Source: Frankia sp. AiPa1 (GTDB taxonomy: Bacteria > Actinomycetota > Actinomycetes > Frankiales > Frankiaceae). From it: 64,000 bases of DNA. Below, one piece after another: positions 8,841 through 19,412 of this stretch; within the stretch, counting starts at the first letter, position 1, and every line of letters begins with the position of its first letter. The notes beneath the pieces were generated by a model. That model was given only the letters and a program-made list of their open reading frames with translations, had not been told where the DNA came from and did not search any database. The translations under genes and the position numbers were made by a program. The stretch covers positions 124,001-188,000 of the forward strand of contig NZ_JALKFZ020000004.1 of assembly GCF_023243075.1 (NCBI RefSeq). Reading direction: 5' to 3'.

Positions 8841-9362
8841 ATGGTGATCGAGGATATGGTCGGCGCCAGTTCGGAGACGGACACCGTGTGGGTGGATGTC
8901 CGCGGGATGCGGGCATGGCGAGCGTTGCTCCAGGCCCATGCGCACGTCACACGGGTGCTGGAAGCCGAGCTGGACAAGTCGCATGATCTTCCGCTCGCCT
9001 CGTACGACGTCCTCGTCCAACTCGCCGAGGCACCTGGGCGCGAGCTGCGGATGAGTGAGCTCGCCGACGCCGTGCTGCTCTCCCGCAGCGGTCTGACCAG
9101 GCTCGTCGACCGGCTTGCCAGGGAGGGCCTGGTGACGCGCCGGTCCTGCCCGTCCGATGCGCGCGGGACGTTGGCCGTACTGACTCCGCAGGGGCTCGAC
9201 CGGCTGCGGTCAGCGTCTGGAACACATCTCAAGGGTGTGGGGCGCCATGTGCTGTCCCATTTCTCCCGCGCCGAGCAGGAGCAGCTTGCCGAGCTGCTCG
9301 AGCGGCTGGGCCCGTCCCGCCCGCCGCAGCGCGGCGAGCAGGGCTGCGGTCAGGGCGTCTGA
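8841..9362 (+). CDS. MarR-family transcriptional regulator
   Basis: A 173-residue winged-helix dimer typical of MarR repressors that respond to phenolic ligands or oxidants. The recognition region is MSELADAVLLSRSGLTRLVD, followed by the wing RLAREGLVTRRSCPSDARGT, a very typical MarR signature (residues about 70-115). The ATG is preceded by GGGGAGGG. No operator is identifiable and the target genes are unknown; its divergent neighbour is mrp, and a PHP gene converges on it downstream. The family is certain, the ligand is not. Confidence 0.88.
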   Translation: MVIEDMVGASSETDTVWVDVRGMRAWRALLQAHAHVTRVLEAELDKSHDLPLASYDVLVQLAEAPGRELRMSELADAVLLSRSGLTRLVDRLAREGLVTRRSCPSDARGTLAVLTPQGLDRLRSASGTHLKGVGRHVLSHFSRAEQEQLAELLERLGPSRPPQRGEQGCGQGV

Positions 9363-9441
9363 CGACGCTGTGATGGGGCGACTTACGACGCTGTGATCAG
9401 GGCGTCCTACGACGCGGTGGCCTGAGCCTGCCTGAGTCTGG

Positions 9442-10296
9442 TCAGCCGGTCACGGGAATCGCGCCGGTGGCGGCGGCGAGGAGGCGGTCGTAGGCCTGTG
9501 GGCTGGTCGTCTCGGCGCCGAGGCCCTGCGGCTTGCTGGCACCGTGGTAGTCGCTGGATCCGGTCATCACCAGGTCGAGTTCGGCTGCGAGGGCACGTAG
9601 CCGACGTCGTTCATCCGGGTCGTGATCGGGATGATCGACCTCCAGGCCGCCGAGCCCGGCCGCGGCCATCCGCACGATGACGTCCGCGCCGACGACGGCA
9701 CCGCGCCGACTGGCGAAGGGATGCGCGAACACGCTCACGCCGCCCGCGCCGCGGATCAGGGCGAGTGTGCGCCAGACGTCCGGCTGGAGTTTGCCCACGT
9801 GGTAGGGCCCACCGGCGCCGATCCAGGCGCGGCTGAACGCTGCGCCCACCGTCGGGACGAGGCCCGCCTCGACCATGGCGGCGGCGACATGTGGCCGGCC
9901 GACCGCGCCGGCGGCGAGCTGGCGGACCCGTTCCCAGCGCACCGGATGCCCGTCGGCGGCGAGCAGTTCGACCATGCGGCGGGCGCGGGTCGCCCGATGG
10001 TCACGGATCTCGGCGCGCACCCGGGCGAACGCGGGTTCCGCCCGGTCGAACAGGTAGGCCAGCACGTGTAGGGAGATCTGCCGGTCGCCCACGTCCACGT
10101 AGCAGGAGATCTCCGCGCCGGGAACGAGGGTGAGCCCGGCGGGCAGTGCCGCGCCGGCACGCCCGAGCCCGGCGGTCGTGTCATGGTCGGTGAGCGCGAC
10201 GACGGTGAGCCCGGCCGCGCCGGCCCGCCGCACCAGGTCCTCGGGGTCGTCCAGCCCATCCGACGCGGTGGAATGGGTGTGCAGGTCGATCAACAC
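9442..10296 (-). CDS. PHP-domain phosphoesterase
   Basis: A 284-residue metal-dependent phosphoesterase of the PHP superfamily, close to the YciV/TrpH (RNase AM) type that trims 3',5'-bisphosphonucleotides or short RNA 5' ends. The metal ligands are visible: HTHSTASDG at residues 6-14, LTDHDTTAG near 35-43, a central GGVSVFAHPF and a C-terminal SDYHG near 252. Start is GTG at 10296. It lies head-to-tail with the aldehyde dehydrogenase gene with a short tandem repeat between. The exact substrate is inferred from the family. Confidence 0.9.
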   Translation of the reverse strand: MLIDLHTHSTASDGLDDPEDLVRRAGAAGLTVVALTDHDTTAGLGRAGAALPAGLTLVPGAEISCYVDVGDRQISLHVLAYLFDRAEPAFARVRAEIRDHRATRARRMVELLAADGHPVRWERVRQLAAGAVGRPHVAAAMVEAGLVPTVGAAFSRAWIGAGGPYHVGKLQPDVWRTLALIRGAGGVSVFAHPFASRRGAVVGADVIVRMAAAGLGGLEVDHPDHDPDERRRLRALAAELDLVMTGSSDYHGASKPQGLGAETTSPQAYDRLLAAATGAIPVTG

Positions 10297-10328
10297 CGAG
10301 ATCCCGTGGTCGTGGGCCGAGCGACGCG

Positions 10329-10391
10329 CACAGGTCGGGTGGTGATCACAGGTCGGGTGGCGGTCACGGATCGGGTGGTGGTCACAGGTCG
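10329..10391. repeat. 18-bp tandem repeat
   Basis: Three full copies of an 18-base unit (CACAGGTCGGGTGGTGAT and variants) start at 10329, 10347 and 10365, with a partial fourth at 10383. The last copies run over the stop codon of the aldehyde dehydrogenase gene. Confidence 0.8.
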
Positions 10392-11824
10392 AGGCCGGTG
10401 AGGACCAGGACGCGTTCCTCGGTCAGGTCATCCATCGCCGAGCGCAGGCCCTCCCGGCCCAGGCCCGAGTCCTTCGTGCCGCCGTAGGGCATCTGGTCCG
10501 CGCGGTAGGACGGGACGTCCCCGACGACGACGCCGCCGACGACGAGCTCGCGGTGCGCGCGGAACGCGGTGGCGAGATCGTGGGTGAACACGCCGGCCTG
10601 CAGGCCGAAGACGCTGTCGTTGATGCGGGCGAAACCCTCGTCCACGCCGTCGACCGGGGCGACGACGATCACCGGGCCGAACACCTCCTCGCGCACCACC
10701 CGGGCCGAGTCGGGCACGCCGGTGAGCACCGTGGGGGCGAGGCTCGCGCCATGGCGGGTGCCACCGCAGACCAGGGTGGCTCCGGCTGCTACGGCTTCGC
10801 CGATCCAGGCCTCGACCCGCTCGGCGGCCGCGGTGTCGATGAGCGGGCCGACATCGGTAGCCGGGTCGGCGGGGTCGCCGTCACGCAGCGCCCGCACAGC
10901 GGTGACGATCTCACCGAGCAACTCGTCGTACAGCGAGCGGTCGGCGTAGACCCGCTGCACGGCGATGCACGACTGGCCGGCCTGGTAGTTGGCGAACAGC
11001 GCGATCCGCCCGGCGGCCCGGGCAAGATCGCCAGGGGCCTGGAAATCGGGCGCGACCAGCACCGCGCCATTGCCGCCGAGCTCAAGCACGACGTGCTTGC
11101 GTGGCACCGCGTCGCGGATCGACCAGCCGATCGGCCCGGAGCCGGTGAACGACACCACCGGCAGCCGTGGGTCGGCAACGAGCCCGCTGACCTGGTCGTT
11201 TGGAACCGTCAGCACCGAGAAGGCGCCAGCGGGCAGTTCGGTCTCGGCGAGCAGCTCACCGAGCAGCAGCGAGGACAGCGGCGTCCGTGGAGCGGGCTTG
11301 ACCACGATCGGCGCGCCGACCGCCAGCGCTGGCGCCACCTTGTGGGCCACCAGGTTGAGCGGAAAGTTGAACGGGGTGATGCCGAGTACCGGCCCGCGCG
11401 GGAAGCGCCGCGACAGGGCCAACCGGCCCTCGCCGGTCGGGTCGGTGTCGAGCCGGGTCAGCTCGCCGGCAAACCGGCGTGCCTCTTCCGCGCCCCACCG
11501 AAACGTCGAGCTTGCCCGGGCGACCTCGGCCCGTGACCAGGTCAGCGGCTTGCCGCTCTCCGCGGTGATGAGCCGGGCGATCTCGTCCCCGCGCCGGGCG
11601 ATCTCCCGGGAGACATGGCCGAGTGCCGACGCCCGCACGTGCGCCGGCAGCGCGGCCAACCGCGGCGCGACCGCCGTTGCCGCGGCCACCGCCTGCTCGA
11701 CCTGTTCGGCCGTCGGCTGGGCGACCGCGGCGATGAGCGCCCCGTCGTACGGATGACGCACCTCGAGCACCGATGGGCCCTCTGCCGGCCGTCCGGCCAG
11801 CCAGAACGGTATGACGTCAGCCAT
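10382..11824 (-). CDS. NAD(P)-dependent aldehyde dehydrogenase
   Basis: A 480-residue aldehyde dehydrogenase that oxidises an aldehyde to the acid through a thiohemiacetal. The cofactor-binding core GITPFNFPLNL lies near residue 148, the general-base Glu in LELGGNGAVLV, and the catalytic Cys in YQAGQSCIAV near residue 286. The fold resembles lactaldehyde / succinate-semialdehyde dehydrogenases. It is divergent from a GABA-type aminotransferase, so a role in oxidising the semialdehyde product is plausible (aminotransferase then dehydrogenase), but the substrate is inferred only from position. ATG start gives the usual family length. Confidence 0.9.
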   Translation of the reverse strand: MADVIPFWLAGRPAEGPSVLEVRHPYDGALIAAVAQPTAEQVEQAVAAATAVAPRLAALPAHVRASALGHVSREIARRGDEIARLITAESGKPLTWSRAEVARASSTFRWGAEEARRFAGELTRLDTDPTGEGRLALSRRFPRGPVLGITPFNFPLNLVAHKVAPALAVGAPIVVKPAPRTPLSSLLLGELLAETELPAGAFSVLTVPNDQVSGLVADPRLPVVSFTGSGPIGWSIRDAVPRKHVVLELGGNGAVLVAPDFQAPGDLARAAGRIALFANYQAGQSCIAVQRVYADRSLYDELLGEIVTAVRALRDGDPADPATDVGPLIDTAAAERVEAWIGEAVAAGATLVCGGTRHGASLAPTVLTGVPDSARVVREEVFGPVIVVAPVDGVDEGFARINDSVFGLQAGVFTHDLATAFRAHRELVVGGVVVGDVPSYRADQMPYGGTKDSGLGREGLRSAMDDLTEERVLVLTGLDL

Positions 11825-12162
11825 CGCGGTCCGCGTCGTGTCGGCCGCCGGCCCGACGCGGCGGATGGGGCCTGTGCGGCGAGTCGGCCCCCGCTGGGAA
11901 CCCTGTCACCGCGCACCTCCCTGGTTGTGGTTGCCCGGCCTGGCCGGGTGGGACCGGTCCGGCCCGGGTCGCGAAGCCCGGCGGGCGTGGAGCGGGGCGA
12001 GAAACGCCCAGCTCGCCGTCCCCCGGTGCCGACAGGGCCAGCGGCGAAGGACGTCAGGGGTCATCCTAGGCGCATCCTGTGACCTGAAGCGGCTATCCAC
12101 GCCCGGCCCGGGCGCTGCCGTGGCCGCGGGCACGCCGACAGACACCCGGAGGTGCCGTCCTC
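11825..12162. other. Divergent region between aldehyde dehydrogenase and gabT
   Basis: About 340 bases with no supported gene. Both divergent promoters should lie here; none is recognisable. ACCCGGAGG at 12144-12152 is the ribosome binding site of the aminotransferase gene. Confidence 0.4.
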
Positions 12163-13599
12163 ATGGAAGACCTGACTGTGCCAGCCCACGGCGTGCCAGC
12201 CCACGGCGTGCCAGCCCACGGCGTGCCAGCCGACGGCGTGCCAGTTCGCGGCGGTCCCGGCCTGCCCCAAGAACGCCGTCTGGTCACCGAGATCCCGGGC
12301 CCGCGCTCGCGGACGCTGGCCGTCCGCCGGGCCAGGTCCGTCGCCCGTGGGGTGAGTTCGACGATGCCGGTCTTCGCGCACGCGGCCGGTGGCGGGGTCG
12401 TCGTCGACGTCGACGGCAACTCGCTGATCGACTTCGGTTCGGGGATCGCCGTCACCGGCGTCGGCAACGCGGCGAGCGAGGTGGTCGCGGCGGTGGCCGA
12501 GCAGGTCGGGCGCTTCACCCACACCTGCTTCATGGTCACGCCGTACGAGGGGTACGTCGAGGTCTGCGAAGCGCTCGCCCGGCTGACTCCTGGCGGCCAC
12601 GAGAAACGCTCGGCGCTGTTCACCTCGGGTGCCGAGGCGGTGGAGAACGCCGTCAAGATCGCGCGTTCGGCGACCGGTCGGGACGCCGTCGTCGTCTTCG
12701 AGCACGCCTACCATGGCCGGACGAATCTGACCATGGCCATGACGGCGAAGGCCATGCCCTACAAGACCGGCTTCGGCCCGTTCGCCGGCGAGATACACCG
12801 GATGCCGCTGGCCTACCCGTACCGCTGGCCTACCGGGCCCGAGCACTGCGGCGAGCAGGCGGCGGCCCAGGTGATCGAGCTGATCCATGCCGAGATCGGC
12901 GCCCGGTCGGTGGCGGCGCTGGTCATCGAGCCGATCCAGGGCGAGGGCGGTTTCATCGTGCCCGGCGCCGGCTTTCTGTCCCGGCTGGCCGAGTTCTGCG
13001 CCGACTCGGGGATTCTGTTCGTCGCCGACGAGGTCCAGACCGGATTCGCCCGGACCGGCGCGATGTTCGCCTGTGAGCACGAAGGCGTGGTCCCTGATCT
13101 GATCGTCACCGCGAAGGGTATCGCCGGCGGGCTGCCGCTGTCCGCCGTCACCGGACGTGCCGACGTCATGGACGTCCCGCAGGTGGGCGGCATCGGTGGC
13201 ACGTTTGGCGGGAACCCCGCGGCCTGTGCCGCGGCCCTGGCGACCATCGGGCTGATCGAGTCCGGCGGCCTGGTTGACCGGGCTCGGCGCATCGGCGAGC
13301 TGGCGCTGCCTCGGCTGCGCTCTCTCGGTGAACAGTTCGCCGCCGTCGGCGACGTCCGTGGTCGCGGCGCGATGCTCGCCGTCGAACTCGTCCGCGGCCC
13401 CGGGGACACCACCCCCGACCGGGCGACCGCCGCCGCTATCGCCGCGGCCTGCCATCGCCGCGGCCTGATCGTGCTGTCCGCGGGCACCTGGGGCAACGTC
13501 CTGCGCCTCCTCCCGCCGCTGGTGATCGGCGACGACCTCCTGATCGAGGGCCTCGACCTGCTCGCCGACGCTTTTGCCGAGGTCCTCGCTGCCCGCTGA
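12163..13599 (+). CDS. gabT: Class III aminotransferase, 4-aminobutyrate type
   Basis: A 478-residue PLP enzyme of the GabT group, which transfers the amino group of GABA (or a similar omega-amino acid) to 2-oxoglutarate, leaving a semialdehyde. Signatures are TSGAEAVENAVKIAR (residues about 151-165), EHAYHGRTN, the PLP-aspartate segment FVADEVQTGFARTG and the Schiff-base lysine in VTAKGIAGGLPLS. GGAGG precedes the ATG. The first 30 residues are a 15-base tandem repeat (VPAHG units) not typical of the family; the true domain begins near residue 40. The divergent aldehyde dehydrogenase could finish a GABA-shunt-like route (inference). Confidence 0.9.
   Translation: MEDLTVPAHGVPAHGVPAHGVPADGVPVRGGPGLPQERRLVTEIPGPRSRTLAVRRARSVARGVSSTMPVFAHAAGGGVVVDVDGNSLIDFGSGIAVTGVGNAASEVVAAVAEQVGRFTHTCFMVTPYEGYVEVCEALARLTPGGHEKRSALFTSGAEAVENAVKIARSATGRDAVVVFEHAYHGRTNLTMAMTAKAMPYKTGFGPFAGEIHRMPLAYPYRWPTGPEHCGEQAAAQVIELIHAEIGARSVAALVIEPIQGEGGFIVPGAGFLSRLAEFCADSGILFVADEVQTGFARTGAMFACEHEGVVPDLIVTAKGIAGGLPLSAVTGRADVMDVPQVGGIGGTFGGNPAACAAALATIGLIESGGLVDRARRIGELALPRLRSLGEQFAAVGDVRGRGAMLAVELVRGPGDTTPDRATAAAIAAACHRRGLIVLSAGTWGNVLRLLPPLVIGDDLLIEGLDLLADAFAEVLAAR
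12178..12252 (+). repeat. Five 15-bp repeats inside gabT 5' end
   Basis: The unit GTGCCAGCCCACGGC occurs at 12178, 12193, 12208, 12223 and 12238, the last two with changes. It encodes VPAHG repeats, and the first three copies are identical, so expansion looks recent. GTG codons in each unit offer alternative starts. Confidence 0.85.
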
Positions 13600-13857
13600 G
13601 ATCGGTGCTCCGTTCGCCCGCGCCAGCGTCCTTGCCTGGACACTTTGTGCAGGTGGCGGGGCGCGCAAAGGTGGCGAAGGGACGGTTGCTGGCGGGACAT
13701 GGCGGGAACAGTCGTAGCGGATTCGCTGAAGTCCGGCGGTCCTGCCGGCCCGATCGTCGGGTGAGTCCCGATGGCCCGGTATCCGACAATTGACGCTTAG
13801 TGGCCACGGTCGCCCATCAATGCCCGGCGATCGTGGTCGTGGCCAAGGAGGCGCTCG

Positions 13858-14502
13858 GTGACCATTGCCGCGGTCTGCCCTCGCTGTCTGGCTCCGCTCC
13901 GCCCGCCGGATGTGTGGAACAACCAGTATCGGTGTAATGATCACGGCGAGGTGAGCCCGTATCGGGCGGCCGTCTCCTCGCGTGAGCACGCTTTGCGCGC
14001 CCTGGCGACAACCTCGACCGTGCCGGTCTGGCTGCCCGATCCGATGCCCGTGCACTGGTATGTCAGCGGTGTCGGCTGGGCGGGCGACGAACGCACCGGT
14101 CCGCGTGCGGGCGCACTGGCGACGGCCGGGCCCTGCCCACTCGGCGGCCCGGCGGAGATGGTGCTGGTGGCAGAGGCACCCGGGATCGGGCTCGGCGCCC
14201 GGCTGGCGGGTATTCGCGGGCCCGATCCGGAGGCCCTGCCAGGCGTCCCGGAGGCCAAGGTCGAGGCGGCGGGCCATCCGACGGCGATGTGGCCGGTGGC
14301 CGCGCCCAGCGACCGGGCGGCGTTCGTCGGCGAGGCCTGCGGCGTGTGGCTGTGGCTGGTGCTCTGGCCGGCGGACGCGGCGCTGATCCTGCTCGAACAT
14401 CTGGTCCTGCGGGATGTGCGGGACGCCCCGGAGCTCGGCGATCGCTCGTTCTTCGGCGCTGTCAGCGAGCATCTGGCCGTGGCCCCAGGCCTCGCGCACT
14501 GA
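13858..14502 (+). CDS. DUF6758-family protein
   Basis: A 214-residue actinobacterial protein of unknown function. It opens with a zinc-ribbon-like CPRCLAPLRPP and, 19 residues later, a second Cys (YRCNDHGE), a layout seen in the DUF6758 family. The rest is a compact hydrophobic domain with a Trp-rich region (GVWLWLVLWPADAALILLEH) near residues 160-180 that is probably buried rather than membrane-spanning. The GTG at 13858 has AAGGAGG 6 bases upstream. In Streptomyces relatives it sits near PHP and MarC genes; here PHP is 3.5 kb away. No function can be assigned. Confidence 0.8.
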   Translation: MTIAAVCPRCLAPLRPPDVWNNQYRCNDHGEVSPYRAAVSSREHALRALATTSTVPVWLPDPMPVHWYVSGVGWAGDERTGPRAGALATAGPCPLGGPAEMVLVAEAPGIGLGARLAGIRGPDPEALPGVPEAKVEAAGHPTAMWPVAAPSDRAAFVGEACGVWLWLVLWPADAALILLEHLVLRDVRDAPELGDRSFFGAVSEHLAVAPGLAH

Positions 14503-14654
14503 CGGCTGGGCGCCGCGGGGCCGTGGCGGCGTCCGGCCTGCGGGCAATGCGGCCTGCGGGAATGCGGCCTGCGGACCGTGCCCTGTCGGTCACGTTCACC
14601 GTAGGCTGGCCAGGCCAGACCGATCGGCGCGGACCGGTGAAGGGGCAGGCCAGC

Positions 14655-15701
14655 ATGTCGCAGCATTCTCCCGCGCCAGTACACGGGAATCCGGTGGCCG
14701 GCCGGCCGGCGCCGACGGACACCCGTGCGTCGGTCGATCCGGTCGCGCGCAACACCGTCCCGGCCGACGCGACGCCGTGCGACGCCGTGCCGGTGGACCG
14801 CGGCCGGCTGACCGTCGTCGTGAATCCGAGTGCGGGGCGCGGGCGCGCCTTGCGGGTGCTGGCGCCGGTGTGTGCCGAACTCACCGGATGGGCATCCGAC
14901 GTGCGGGTCGTGCCCACCCGGGATCTGGCGCACGCGGGCCTGCTCGCGGCGCAGGCCTCGGCTGCGGGGCGCGTCGTGGTGGCGCTCGGCGGAGATGGGC
15001 TGGCCGGCGCGGTGGCGGGGGCGGTGGCGCGGGCGGGCGGGCTGCTGGCGGTGCTGCCGGGCGGGCGCGGGAACGATTTCGTCCGCGGGCTGGGTCTGCC
15101 CGGTGATCCATGCCAGGTTGCGGCGAGCCTCGCGAGCGCCCGTGAGCTGCGGGTCGACCTGCCCGAGGTGGACGGGCGGCCGTATCTCGGCATCGCGAGC
15201 GCCGGGTACGATTCCGACGTCCAGATGATCGCCAACCAGGCTCGCTTTCTCCGCGGCCGGCACGTCTACACCTACGCGGCCCTGCGCGCGCTCGCCGCCT
15301 GGCGGCCGGTGGTCTTTACCGTCACCGTGGACGGCGCCGAACCACGTGTGCTGCGCGGCTACACGGTCGCGGCAGCCAACGCGGCGTACTACGGCGGCGG
15401 GATGCGGTTCGCGCCGGACGCTGACCTCGCCGACGGCCTGCTCGAGGTGGTTCTCGTCGCGGACGCGCCGAAGCTGACGTTCCTCGCGCTCTTCCCCCGG
15501 GTGTTCCGTGGTCGGCACGTGCTGACCCGCCACGTCGAGGTCCTGCGGGGCCGCGACGTGCGCATCGCCGCGGACCGACCGTTCGACGTCTACGCCGACG
15601 GCGATCCACTCGCCGCGCTTCCGGCCCGCGTCATCGTGCGTCCCGGCGCGCTACGCCTGCTCGTCCCGTCCGGTTACGGCCGGCCCAGTGGCGCTGCCTA
15701 G
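14655..15701 (+). CDS. Diacylglycerol/lipid kinase family protein
   Basis: A 348-residue ATP-dependent kinase of the DgkB/YegS type that phosphorylates a lipid hydroxyl. The catalytic domain begins [19 protein letters not shown] near residue 53; the glycine-rich nucleotide loop [15 protein letters not shown] is near 107-121, followed by [19 protein letters not shown], both diagnostic. The C-terminal half forms the usual beta-sandwich ([13 protein letters not shown]). I chose the ATG at 14655 with AAGGGG about 10 bases upstream; the frame is open further up but the added sequence is low complexity. Its stop overlaps the convergent ctaD stop by 4 bases (CTAG). The lipid substrate is not known. 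Confidence 0.88.
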   Translation: MSQHSPAPVHGNPVAGRPAPTDTRASVDPVARNTVPADATPCDAVPVDRGRLTVVVNPSAGRGRALRVLAPVCAELTGWASDVRVVPTRDLAHAGLLAAQASAAGRVVVALGGDGLAGAVAGAVARAGGLLAVLPGGRGNDFVRGLGLPGDPCQVAASLASARELRVDLPEVDGRPYLGIASAGYDSDVQMIANQARFLRGRHVYTYAALRALAAWRPVVFTVTVDGAEPRVLRGYTVAAANAAYYGGGMRFAPDADLADGLLEVVLVADAPKLTFLALFPRVFRGRHVLTRHVEVLRGRDVRIAADRPFDVYADGDPLAALPARVIVRPGALRLLVPSGYGRPSGAA

Positions 15702-17470
15702 CGGTCGTCGACGTCCCGGTGGAGAGCCTCCCGCGGCGGGGCCTCCTGCGTGGCGGGGCTGCGCGTGGGGGCGAACTCCGGAGTGGCGTGGTAGTCGACC
15801 CGGCCGGCGACCTCGGGGTAGTGCAGGTCAAAGGCGGGGCGTTCGGAACGGATGCGTGGAAGGGTGATGAAGTTGTGCCGCGGCGGCGGGCAGGACGTCG
15901 CCCATTCCAGCGAGTTCCCGTAGCCCCAGGGGTCGTCGACGGTCGCCAGCGGGCCGCGGCGGTAGGAATGCCAGAGATTGTACAGGAATGGCAGCGTGGA
16001 CAGGGCGAGCAGGAACGAGCCCGCCGTCGAGACGGTGTTCAGCGTGGTGAAGCCATCGGATGGTCCGTAGTCGGCGTAGCGGCGGGGCATGCCCCGCAGG
16101 CCCAGCCAGTGCTGCACGAGGAACGTCATGTGGAAACCCAGGAACACCGTCCAGAAGTGGACCTTGCCGAGCCGGTCGTTCATCATCCGCCCGGTGGCCT
16201 TGGGAAACCAGAAGTAGGTGCCGCCGAACGCGGCGAACACCACCGTCCCGAACACGACGTAGTGGAAGTGCGCGACGACGAAGTAGCTGTCGCTGACATG
16301 GAAGTCGATCGGCGGGCTGGCCAGTAGCACGCCAGTGAGCCCGCCGAACAGGAAGGTGACGAGGAAGCCGAGCGCGAACATCATCGGCGTCTCGAAGCTG
16401 AGCCGCCCGCGCCACATCGTCCCGACCCAGTTGAAGAACTTGATGCCGGTCGGTACCGCGATGAGAAACGACAGGAAGGCGAAGAACGGCAGCAGCACCG
16501 CCCCGGTGACGAACATGTGGTGTGCCCACACCGCCGCCGAGAGTGCCCCAATACCGATCGTGGCGAACACCAGGCCCTTGTACCCGAACAGAGGTTTTCG
16601 GGCGAAGACCGGCAGGATCTCGCTGATGAGCCCGAAGAACGGCAGGGCGATGATGTAGACCTCGGGGTGGCCGAAGAACCAGAAAAGATGCTGCCAGAGC
16701 AGCGCCCCGCCGTTGCCGGCGTCAAACACGTGTGCGCCGAAGCGGCGGTCCGCCTCCAGCGAGAGCAGCTGCGCCGCCAGCACCGGGAACGCGATCAGGA
16801 CCAGGATCGACGTCACCAGGAACGTCCAGCAGAACATCGACAGCCGGAACATCGTCATGCCCGGCGCCCGCAGGCACAGGATCGTCGTGATCATATTGAC
16901 GCCGCCGAGGATGGTGCCGAGCCCCGACACCACGAGCCCGAGGATCCACAGGTCCGCGCCGGCCGTAGGCGCGTATGGCTTGCCGTTGAGCGGGGCGTAG
17001 GCGAACCAGCCGAAGTCGGCCGCGCCGCCCGGGGTGAGAAAGCCGGAGATGACGACAAGCCCGCCGAACAGGAACAGCCAGTACGACAGGGCGTTCAGTC
17101 GCGGGAAGGCGACATCCGGGGCGCCGATCTGCAACGGTACGAGCAGATTCGCGAACGCGAAGGCCAGCGGCGTCGCGAACAACAGCAGCATGATCGTGCC
17201 GTGGATCGTGAACAGCTGGTTGTACTGCTCGTTGGAGAAGTACTGCAGCCCCGGCCGGGCGAGCTCGGCCCGCATCATGACGGCCAGGACCCCGGCGAAC
17301 AGGAAGAATCCCAGCGATGTCACGAAGTACATCACCGCGATGTCCTTGTGGGACGTCGTGCGCAGGTAACCGAGCAGGTTCGCCCGTGGCCGGCCATGGG
17401 CTGCGGCGATCTGCTCCGGAGCCGGTTCGATGATGACGGCCGGATTCCGCGGCTCCTCGATCGTCGTCAC
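15698..17470 (-). CDS. ctaD: Cytochrome c oxidase subunit I
   Basis: The catalytic subunit of aa3-type oxidase in the cytoplasmic membrane, reducing O2 to water and pumping protons. With the GTG at 17470 (GGGAG upstream) it has 590 residues and twelve expected helices. Heme and copper ligands are visible: a His in [11 protein letters not shown] (heme a), [10 protein letters not shown] (CuB His, the proton-channel Glu and the cross-linked Tyr), WAHHMFVTG (two CuB His) and [10 protein letters not shown] (heme a3 and heme a His). The other oxidase subunits are not nearby, as is common for actinobacterial ctaD. The frame is open to 17653, but the extra residues look like antisense of the next gene. 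Confidence 0.97.
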   Translation of the reverse strand: MTTIEEPRNPAVIIEPAPEQIAAAHGRPRANLLGYLRTTSHKDIAVMYFVTSLGFFLFAGVLAVMMRAELARPGLQYFSNEQYNQLFTIHGTIMLLLFATPLAFAFANLLVPLQIGAPDVAFPRLNALSYWLFLFGGLVVISGFLTPGGAADFGWFAYAPLNGKPYAPTAGADLWILGLVVSGLGTILGGVNMITTILCLRAPGMTMFRLSMFCWTFLVTSILVLIAFPVLAAQLLSLEADRRFGAHVFDAGNGGALLWQHLFWFFGHPEVYIIALPFFGLISEILPVFARKPLFGYKGLVFATIGIGALSAAVWAHHMFVTGAVLLPFFAFLSFLIAVPTGIKFFNWVGTMWRGRLSFETPMMFALGFLVTFLFGGLTGVLLASPPIDFHVSDSYFVVAHFHYVVFGTVVFAAFGGTYFWFPKATGRMMNDRLGKVHFWTVFLGFHMTFLVQHWLGLRGMPRRYADYGPSDGFTTLNTVSTAGSFLLALSTLPFLYNLWHSYRRGPLATVDDPWGYGNSLEWATSCPPPRHNFITLPRIRSERPAFDLHYPEVAGRVDYHATPEFAPTRSPATQEAPPREALHRDVDDR

Positions 17471-17541
17471 GCTGGGCTCCCGGAGTCGGACTGCCTGAAC
17501 AGTCCGTGACTCTAGCGCGACGCTTGGTGTTCGGTTGGGTG

Positions 17542-19326
17542 TCAGGCCTCGTGCGCGGTGTGCTCGCCGTCCTCGACGACCCAGGTCGCGTCGGTGGTGA
17601 CGGGCGAGCGGCGCTGGGAGATGTCGGCGACGATCCGCTGGTCGGCCCGGCATTCCGTGGGTGTCAGCCGGAACCGGGTGTAACCACGCCGATCTCCGCG
17701 GAAGTAGCGGACGTGCGGGTTGTACCGGGCGTTGTTCGCGCGGACGAACTCGTCGTTGACGAGAAAGAACGCCGAACTGATCGAGGTGCAGACGAACTCG
17801 GCGGCGACCGCGGGCGTCTCCGGCTGGTCGAAATCGACCCGCAGGTCATTCACCCAGGCGCAGTGCAGGTCTCCGGAAAGCACGAGGGGGTTGCGCACCC
17901 GGCTGTCGCGCACGCCGGCCAGGACGCGCCGCCGGTACGGCCGGTAGCCGTCGTTCTGGTCCAGATTCGTGAGGATCTCCCCGTACCCGGCGGGGAGTTG
18001 ACCGTCGAGCTGAGCCATCATCGTCTGCTGGGCGATGAGGTTCCAGCGGGTTCGGGAGGCGTCGAGGCCGGCGCGCAGCCAGCGTTCCTGCTCGGCGCCG
18101 GCCATTGTCCCGTTCGTGTTGGTGCGGCCGAGCTCGGCGGGCCCGATCGCCGAGGCGATGTTGCCGGGCGTCGGCGTGCGGTACTGGCGGGTGTCCATCA
18201 CGTTGAACGTCGCCAGGCTGCCGAACGTGAGCCGGCGGTAGATCCGCAGGTCCGGGGAGCCGGGATCCAGCTGGACCCGGATCGGCATGTGCTCGTAGTA
18301 GGCCTGATAGGCGGCGGCGCGCTGGCGGGCGAACCGCGCCGGGTCCTGGTGCTCGGGACCGGTGTCGCCGGGCTCGTCGACGAGCCCGGCGTAGTTGTTC
18401 TCGACCTCGTGGTCGTCCCAGGTCACAACCCACGGCGCCGCGAGGTGGGCGGCCTGCAGGGCCGGGTCCGCCTTGTACTGCCCATAGCGGTTGCGGTAGT
18501 CGGCGAGGGTCTGCAGCTGGTCGAGGCCGGGAGTCTGCGGGGTGGTGTGCCGTCGGTCGGGGAAGTGGCTGTCCGGGTCGTACTCGTAGATGTAGTCGCC
18601 CACGTGCACGACGAGGTCCGGCCGGTCGGCGGCGATCGCGTCGAACGCCGGCCAGTAGCCGTTCTGGAAGTCCTGGCAGGACACCAGCGCGAAGCTCAGC
18701 GAGCCGGTGGCCGCGTCGGCCCCGCCGTCGGCCGGCGCGGCAGCCGTGCGGGTGCGGCCGACGGGGCTGAGCACGGTCCCGGCCCGGAAGCGGTAGTAGT
18801 AGTCCCGGCCCGGCTCCAGCCCGCGGACGTCGACGTGCACCGAGTGCGCGAACGCCGCCTGCGCGGTCTGGGTGCCGGCCCGCACCACCGAGCGGAACTG
18901 CTGGTCGGTGGCGATCTGCCAGTCGACGGGGACGTCGCGCGGGGGCATCCCCCCGCCCTGCGTCGGCTTCGGCGCGAGGCGCGTCCAGAGGATCACGCCG
19001 TCCGGAAGTGGATCGCCGCTGGCCACGCCGAGCCCGAAGACCCCGTCCGTGACCCCCGGGACGGGTGTCGGAGCGCGCAGGGTCGGCGCCGGGGAGGGGG
19101 CCCCGCCCCCCGAGCCGCCGCAGGCCGCGAGCCCGATCCCGCCCAGCACCGCCGCGCCGCCGAGCCCGAGCCCCCCGAACAACACGGATCGTCGATCCAG
19201 CCGCCGGCCCCCCGCGGCCCGGAGCTGGCCCAGATCCGGGCTGCGCTGCTCCGGGCTGCTGCCCTGGCCAGGATTGCCGGCCCGATCGCGGAACGGGGGA
19301 AGGGCGGCGGCACCATCACGGCTCAC
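17542..19326 (-). CDS. phoD: Alkaline phosphatase D (PhoD) family, Tat-exported
   Basis: A 594-residue secreted phosphodiesterase/phosphatase that frees phosphate outside the cell with Fe/Ca. The N-terminus carries a twin-arginine motif ([10 protein letters not shown], about residues 42-51) and a hydrophobic core ending LAACGG, which also reads as a lipobox, so it may be a Tat lipoprotein. Metal-site motifs are [26 protein letters not shown] and LSGDLHCAW. Length fits the PhoD family with its N-terminal beta domain. A tandem GTTACC-like element 90-110 bases upstream might be a phosphate-regulon site. It lies 71 bases upstream of ctaD on the same strand with no sign of a shared job. Confidence 0.93.
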   Translation of the reverse strand: MSRDGAAALPPFRDRAGNPGQGSSPEQRSPDLGQLRAAGGRRLDRRSVLFGGLGLGGAAVLGGIGLAACGGSGGGAPSPAPTLRAPTPVPGVTDGVFGLGVASGDPLPDGVILWTRLAPKPTQGGGMPPRDVPVDWQIATDQQFRSVVRAGTQTAQAAFAHSVHVDVRGLEPGRDYYYRFRAGTVLSPVGRTRTAAAPADGGADAATGSLSFALVSCQDFQNGYWPAFDAIAADRPDLVVHVGDYIYEYDPDSHFPDRRHTTPQTPGLDQLQTLADYRNRYGQYKADPALQAAHLAAPWVVTWDDHEVENNYAGLVDEPGDTGPEHQDPARFARQRAAAYQAYYEHMPIRVQLDPGSPDLRIYRRLTFGSLATFNVMDTRQYRTPTPGNIASAIGPAELGRTNTNGTMAGAEQERWLRAGLDASRTRWNLIAQQTMMAQLDGQLPAGYGEILTNLDQNDGYRPYRRRVLAGVRDSRVRNPLVLSGDLHCAWVNDLRVDFDQPETPAVAAEFVCTSISSAFFLVNDEFVRANNARYNPHVRYFRGDRRGYTRFRLTPTECRADQRIVADISQRRSPVTTDATWVVEDGEHTAHEA

Positions 19327-19412
19327 AGTTTCGTGAGCGTAGCCCTTGCCTGGGCATTAGGACGGACTGCATCCTGCGTTCCCGTTGTAATTCCTTGACT
19401 CTTTGCTCGCCG